Positions 59,977 to 64,000 of a stretch of DNA of 64,000 nucleotides are shown piece after piece (the stretch's first letter is position 1; every line of letters begins with the position of its first letter). Origin of the DNA: Dyadobacter jiangsuensis (GTDB lineage: Bacteria > Bacteroidota > Bacteroidia > Cytophagales > Spirosomataceae); the NCBI RefSeq assembly GCF_003014695.1, contig NZ_PYAS01000021.1, positions 1 to 64,000 of the forward strand, in the 5' to 3' direction. The position numbers and the translations under genes are program-made. Below the pieces are notes generated by a model. It searched no databases. It was not told where the DNA came from and saw only the letters and a list, made by a program, of their open reading frames with translations.

Positions 59977-60887
59977 TGGAAGCTGTTGTTGTCAAAAATC
60001 TCACGAAAACCTACGGAAAGGAAAAGGCTGTTGCGGTGGACGACGTGTCTTTTTCCGTAGACCAGGGTGAGCTTTTCGGGCTGATAGGTCCCGATGGTGC
60101 CGGTAAAACGAGCATTTTCCGAATACTGACCACGCTGTTGTTGCCGGACGGCGGCGCGGCGAGTGTCGACGGGCATGATATTGTGAAGGATTTCAGGCAA
60201 ATACGCAGTTCGGTAGGGTATATGCCCGGTAAGTTTTCGCTTTACCAGGATCTCACGATTGAAGAAAACCTGCAATTCTTCGCCACCGTTTTCGGTACCA
60301 CGATCGAGGAAAACTACCATTTGATCAAAGATATCTACGTGCAGATCGAGCCATTCAAAACCCGGCGGGCAGGAAAGCTGTCCGGTGGAATGAAGCAGAA
60401 GCTCGCATTGTGCTGCGCACTGATTCACAAGCCCACGACCTTGTTTCTGGATGAACCTACCACGGGTGTCGATCCGGTTTCACGGAAGGAGTTTTGGGAA
60501 ATGCTCAGAAGGCTGAAAGCGCAAAACATTACCATCCTCGTTTCGACGCCGTATATGGATGAGGCTTCGCTTTGCGACCGCATTGCATTAATCCAGGGCG
60601 GCAAAATATTGTCCATCGATACGCCACAGAACATCGTAAGTGCCTATCCCGACCGACTGCTGGCGATTAAAGCCAATGAAATGTATCAGTTGCTCAAAGC
60701 CCTTGAAGGATATCCGGAGATTCTGAATAGCTACGCTTTCGGCGAGTACGCACATGCAACGCTGCGCGACGCGCATGCCAGCACGGACGCATTGCAGGCG
60801 TACCTGCGTGAGCGCGGGCTTACAGGCGTGGAAGTGAAGGAGGCCGAGGTAACGATCGAAGATTCATTTATCAAATTATTACATTAA
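59976..60887 (+). CDS. ABC-2 ATPase, first (YbhF N-half-like)
   Basis: A 303-residue ATPase. Walker A GPDGAGKTS, signature LSGGMKQKLALCCAL, Walker B LFLDEPTTGVD, H-loop region VSTPYMDEA (the usual His is Pro-Tyr here). The replaced H-loop suggests a degenerate site, as in paired ATPases. It pairs with the second ATPase 7 bp downstream; in enterobacterial YbhF the two halves are fused. Confidence 0.9.
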   Translation: MEAVVVKNLTKTYGKEKAVAVDDVSFSVDQGELFGLIGPDGAGKTSIFRILTTLLLPDGGAASVDGHDIVKDFRQIRSSVGYMPGKFSLYQDLTIEENLQFFATVFGTTIEENYHLIKDIYVQIEPFKTRRAGKLSGGMKQKLALCCALIHKPTTLFLDEPTTGVDPVSRKEFWEMLRRLKAQNITILVSTPYMDEASLCDRIALIQGGKILSIDTPQNIVSAYPDRLLAIKANEMYQLLKALEGYPEILNSYAFGEYAHATLRDAHASTDALQAYLRERGLTGVEVKEAEVTIEDSFIKLLH

Positions 60888-60894
60888 AACCGCC

Positions 60895-61641
60895 ATGATG
60901 CAGGACGATAAAGTGATAGTCTGCGACAAGCTTACGAAGCGGTTCGGGGACTTTATAGCCACCAACGAAATTACATTCGATGTTCATAGAGGGGAGATTT
61001 TTGGCTTCCTGGGTGCAAATGGGGCGGGTAAAACCACTGCCATGCGTATGCTGTGCGGCCTTTCGGCTCCCAGCTCGGGCAAGGCGACCATCGCGGGCTA
61101 TGATGTATACACCCAAACCGAGCAGATCAAGAAGAATATCGGGTATATGAGTCAGAAGTTTTCACTTTACGAAAACCTGACGGTGCTGGAAAATATCGAG
61201 TTTTTCGGGGGGATTTACGGTCTTTCCGACGAACGGATCAAATCCAAAACCGAAGAATTGCTTCAAAGGCTTGGATTGAAAGGCGAAGCCAATAAGCTGG
61301 TGGGATCGCTCCCGCTGGGATGGAAACAGAAACTGTCTTTCTCGGTTGCTGTGCTGCATGAGCCCAAAATTGTGTTTCTCGACGAACCTACCGGCGGTGT
61401 GGACCCCGTGACGCGACGACAGTTCTGGGACATGATTTACGAAGCTGCCGACAGCGGCATTACCGTTTTCGTGACCACGCATTACATGGACGAGGCCGAG
61501 TATTGCAATCGTATATCCATTATGGTGGACGGCAAAATGGAAGTCCTGGACACGCCGACAAACCTGAAACACAGCTTTCACGCGCGGTCGATGGACGAGG
61601 TGTTTTACCAGCTCGCGCGCGGCGCAAAAAGAGGGGATTAG
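60895..61641 (+). CDS. ABC-2 ATPase, second (YbhF C-half-like)
   Basis: A 248-residue ATPase. Walker A GANGAGKTT, Walker B IVFLDEPTGGVD and an intact H-loop FVTTHYMDEA, but the signature reads LPLGWKQKLSF instead of LSGGQ. The first ATPase has a good signature and poor H-loop, and this one the reverse, so together they would form one competent and one degenerate site. Confidence 0.9.
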   Translation: MMQDDKVIVCDKLTKRFGDFIATNEITFDVHRGEIFGFLGANGAGKTTAMRMLCGLSAPSSGKATIAGYDVYTQTEQIKKNIGYMSQKFSLYENLTVLENIEFFGGIYGLSDERIKSKTEELLQRLGLKGEANKLVGSLPLGWKQKLSFSVAVLHEPKIVFLDEPTGGVDPVTRRQFWDMIYEAADSGITVFVTTHYMDEAEYCNRISIMVDGKMEVLDTPTNLKHSFHARSMDEVFYQLARGAKRGD

Positions 61642-61643
61642 CC

Positions 61644-62750
61644 ATGAAACAGTTTCTCGCATTTGTCAGAAAGGAATTTTACCATGTGCTCCGCGACCGC
61701 CGCACACTGCTGATCCTGTTTGGAATGCCCATCGCGCAGATATTGATCTTCGGCTTTGCATTGACCAACGAGGTGAAGGATTCTGAAATCCTGGTGGTGG
61801 ATTATGCCAAAGATAATGCCTCACAGGAGCTGCTCACCAAGATTGGTTCGAGCCGGTATTTCAATATCCGGCAGGCTGCGCTAAGCCATAAGGAAATATT
61901 GAAGACGTTCCAGAAGGGGAAAATCAAAGCTGTGGTGGTGTTTCCTGCTAACTTTAATGAGGATTTGCTCCACCACAACAAGGCCCAGGTTCAGATCATT
62001 ACTGATGCCAGCGACGTGAATACAGCAAATATGGTCACGAACTACCTGTCGTCGATCATCATGGATTACCAGAATCAGGTCAATCAGAACCTGGAAATCC
62101 CTTACCGCATTACGCCCGAGGTACGGATGCTCTACAATCCGCAGCTCAAAGGAGCCCACGGTTTCGTGCCGGGCGTGATGGCGTTGGTGTTGCTGCTCGT
62201 TTCGGTGATGATGACTGCCATTTCCATTGTTCGCGAAAAGGAAACCGGTACTATGGAGATCCTGCTCGTATCGCCATTTAAGCCGGTACTGGTGATATTT
62301 GCCAAAGCGTTTCCATACCTGGCTCTATCGCTTGTGAATGTGACTGCGATACTGTTACTGAGTGTTTTTGTGCTGGATTTGCCGGTGAAAGGAAGCGTAG
62401 CGCTGCTCTTCGCGGAAAGCACGTTGTTTATCATTACCTGTCTGGCACTGGGTATTTTTATATCCATTAAAACCTCCTCTCAGCAGATCGCTATGCTTAT
62501 CTCGCTGATGGGTATGCTGCTCCCGACGATGATGTTCAGCGGTTTCCTGTTCCCGATCGAGAATATGCCGTTGCCGTTGCAGGTTATTTCCAACATAGTG
62601 CCTTCGAAATGGTTTTACATTATCGTCAAGTCGATCATGATCAAAGGATTAGGACTGGGCGCGCTATGGAAGGAGACGCTGATTTTGTTCGGTATGACCG
62701 TGTTTCTGCTGCTGGTGAGTTTGAAGAGCTTTAAAATCCGTTTGCAATGA
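61644..62750 (+). CDS. ABC-2 permease, first (YbhS-like)
   Basis: A 368-residue permease. An N-terminal helix (LLILFGMPIAQILIFGFAL) and a large external domain are followed by five helices near 170-365 (GVMALVLLLVSVMMTAISI, VIFAKAFPYLALSLVNVTAILLL, etc.), with the REKETGTMEILLVSPF coupling segment. A longer frame exists, but ATG 61644 lies 2 bp after the ATPase stop and fits MKQFLAFVRKEFYHVLRDRR. Confidence 0.92.
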   Translation: MKQFLAFVRKEFYHVLRDRRTLLILFGMPIAQILIFGFALTNEVKDSEILVVDYAKDNASQELLTKIGSSRYFNIRQAALSHKEILKTFQKGKIKAVVVFPANFNEDLLHHNKAQVQIITDASDVNTANMVTNYLSSIIMDYQNQVNQNLEIPYRITPEVRMLYNPQLKGAHGFVPGVMALVLLLVSVMMTAISIVREKETGTMEILLVSPFKPVLVIFAKAFPYLALSLVNVTAILLLSVFVLDLPVKGSVALLFAESTLFIITCLALGIFISIKTSSQQIAMLISLMGMLLPTMMFSGFLFPIENMPLPLQVISNIVPSKWFYIIVKSIMIKGLGLGALWKETLILFGMTVFLLLVSLKSFKIRLQ

Positions 62751-63865
62751 GGACATTACGATTTTTATTACGCAAAGAATTCAGGCAGATTTTCAGGGAT
62801 AAATCGATCGTGGCGATGATTTTCTTCATGCCGATGGTACAGCTGATATTGATGCCGCTTGCTGCCGACTATGAGGTTAGAAATATCAATTTATCCGTGG
62901 TCGACCACGACAAATCTCCTTATTCTCAAAAGCTGATTGCTAAAATCGTTGCATCCGGCTACTTCCGGCTTACAGGCTACAATGCGTCGTTCAAAGAGGC
63001 ATTCGGGCTGATCGAATCCGATAAGGCCGATCTGATCCTTGAAATTCCGCATGATTTCGAAAGAAATCTCATCCGGGAGGATCATGAGAAGCTTTTTGTG
63101 GCGGTGAATGCGATCAACGGTACGAAGGCGAGCCTGGGCGGTTCCTATTTGGGAAGCATTATCGGGGATTTCAATGCGGATATCCGGATGCAGCTCGTTA
63201 CGCCGCCGCGGTTCAGCCAGTTCCCGGTAATCGAGGTGGTGGCTTCGAACTGGTTCAACCCGGTTTTGAATTACAAGGTATTTATCGTCCCGGGCATTCT
63301 GGCGATCCTGGTCACGATGGTCGGCGGGTTTTTGTCCGCATTGAATATCGTTCGGGAGAAGGAAATCGGTACGATTGAGCAGATCAACGTGACGCCGATC
63401 AAGAAGCACATTTTTATATTAGGTAAACTGATCCCGTTCTGGGTGCTGGCCAATATTGTTTTCACGATCGGCCTGTTGGTGGCGCGGTTTGTGTACGGAA
63501 TCGTGCCGGTAGGAAGCTTGCTGACGCTGTATGCATTCATTTCAGTGTATTTGCTCGCCGTTTTGGGCTTCGGTTTGATGGTATCGACGTTTTGCGACAC
63601 CCAGCAGCAGGCCATGTTCATCATGTTCTTTTTCATGATGTTGTTCATACTGCTGGGAGGCTTGTTCACGTCGATCGACAGCATGCCCGAATGGGCCAAG
63701 CTGATCACGCGCGTCAATCCCGTGCGCTACATGATCGAGGTAATGCGGATGGTTATTCTCAAAGGCAGTAGTTTCATCGATGTGCTGCCGCACGTCGGGG
63801 TAGTGGCATGCATGGCGGCAGTGCTGAATGGATGGGCGGTTTTGAATTATAAGAAGACAAATTGA
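62747..63865 (+). CDS. ABC-2 permease, second (YbhR-like)
   Basis: A 372-residue permease with the same layout: RFLLRKEFRQIFRDKSI start, FFMPMVQLILMPLA helix, external domain to about 170, and REKEIGTIEQINVTPI coupling segment, then helices to the end. It overlaps the first permease by ATGA. The two should form a heterodimer driven by the paired ATPases, with drug-like or lipid substrates. Confidence 0.92.
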   Translation: MRTLRFLLRKEFRQIFRDKSIVAMIFFMPMVQLILMPLAADYEVRNINLSVVDHDKSPYSQKLIAKIVASGYFRLTGYNASFKEAFGLIESDKADLILEIPHDFERNLIREDHEKLFVAVNAINGTKASLGGSYLGSIIGDFNADIRMQLVTPPRFSQFPVIEVVASNWFNPVLNYKVFIVPGILAILVTMVGGFLSALNIVREKEIGTIEQINVTPIKKHIFILGKLIPFWVLANIVFTIGLLVARFVYGIVPVGSLLTLYAFISVYLLAVLGFGLMVSTFCDTQQQAMFIMFFFMMLFILLGGLFTSIDSMPEWAKLITRVNPVRYMIEVMRMVILKGSSFIDVLPHVGVVACMAAVLNGWAVLNYKKTN

Positions 63866-63871
63866 GTTATT

Positions 63872-63952
63872 GACCGCCGACCGCCGACCGCCGACCGCCG
63901 ACCGCCGACCGCCGCTCAAATCTGACAATGCCTGACGACGCAACTACACATG
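63872..63952. repeat. Six perfect GACCGCC heptamers followed by decamers
   Basis: Six consecutive GACCGCC copies (63872-63913) are followed by TGACAATGCC, TGACGACGCA and TGACAACAAC-type decamers. The order heptamer then decamer matches the left half of the element at 34981-35166; the right half probably lies beyond the window. Confidence 0.75.
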
Positions 63953-64000
63953 ACAACAACGTGCCTATTCCAGCTCAACCATCGCCTTAATCACCCCATT

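Noticed and set aside
63872..63913. CRISPR-like array
   Set aside because: Seven-base units are perfectly tandem with no spacers, so this is a microsatellite-type repeat. No cas genes are in the window.

Overview
The window reads as a chromosomal segment of a Bacteroidota bacterium of the order Cytophagales, probably close to Dyadobacter. This rests on protein style (two-lipoyl PdhC, FtsX-type efflux next to a sigma-54 response regulator, NEW3/ABC operon, HTTM protein), on TAnnTTTG -7 promoter boxes, and on start regions that mostly lack a Shine-Dalgarno. The genus is an inference. No CRISPR array, rRNA or replication origin was seen.

Left part (about 1-15 kb, clearly AT-richer than the rest): a single-direction (minus strand) class I lanthipeptide gene cluster. 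It holds a GG-leader precursor with a 7-Cys core (14749-14949), an erythromycin-esterase-like protein, a LanC cyclase, a luciferase-like flavin oxidoreductase, a full-length LanB dehydratase, two related glycosyltransferases (one fused to a GT2 domain), a C39-peptidase ABC exporter, an HlyD adaptor, a GT14 Branch-type glycosyltransferase and a DXD glycosyltransferase. LanB/LanC would install lanthionines, C39 would cut after GG, the exporter and adaptor would secrete, and four glycosyltransferase genes suggest the product or an associated molecule is glycosylated. This is the most interesting system in the window.

Scar region (about 15-17.3 kb): a tRNA-Glu with a poorly paired acceptor end, an IS5-family transposase remnant, iteron-like 20-bp tandem repeats and a frameshifted MobC-like mobilisation pseudogene. 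Next comes a NEW3-domain protein plus ABC-2 transporter operon, then an Hsp20 with a candidate sigma-54 promoter.

Second mobile segment (about 21.2-25.8 kb): a hypothetical protein, an XRE regulator, a HEPN protein, antirestriction ArdA, a 53-residue protein and a large serine recombinase whose reading frame runs into the 3' half of tRNA-Leu(CAA), which is probably the attachment site.

Right part (25.9-64 kb, GC-richer, core-like): a MacB-type permease; a five-gene efflux set (adaptor, TolC, ATPase, two FtsX permeases) followed by an NtrC-type regulator and its kinase; a minus-strand run with a phosphotriesterase homologue, site-2 protease, HAD phosphatase, AccA and an MBL/beta-CASP protein; DacB; HslV; PdhC; a tight five-gene operon of unknown pathway (two methyltransferases, HpcH-type aldolase, 2-hydroxyacid dehydrogenase, GT2); a large membrane protein; LepA; an HTTM-type protein; and a TetR-controlled ABC-2 drug-export operon with a 42-bp perfect palindromic operator. 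Intergenic spaces in this part carry nested repeat families built from heptamers, decamers and small hairpins.
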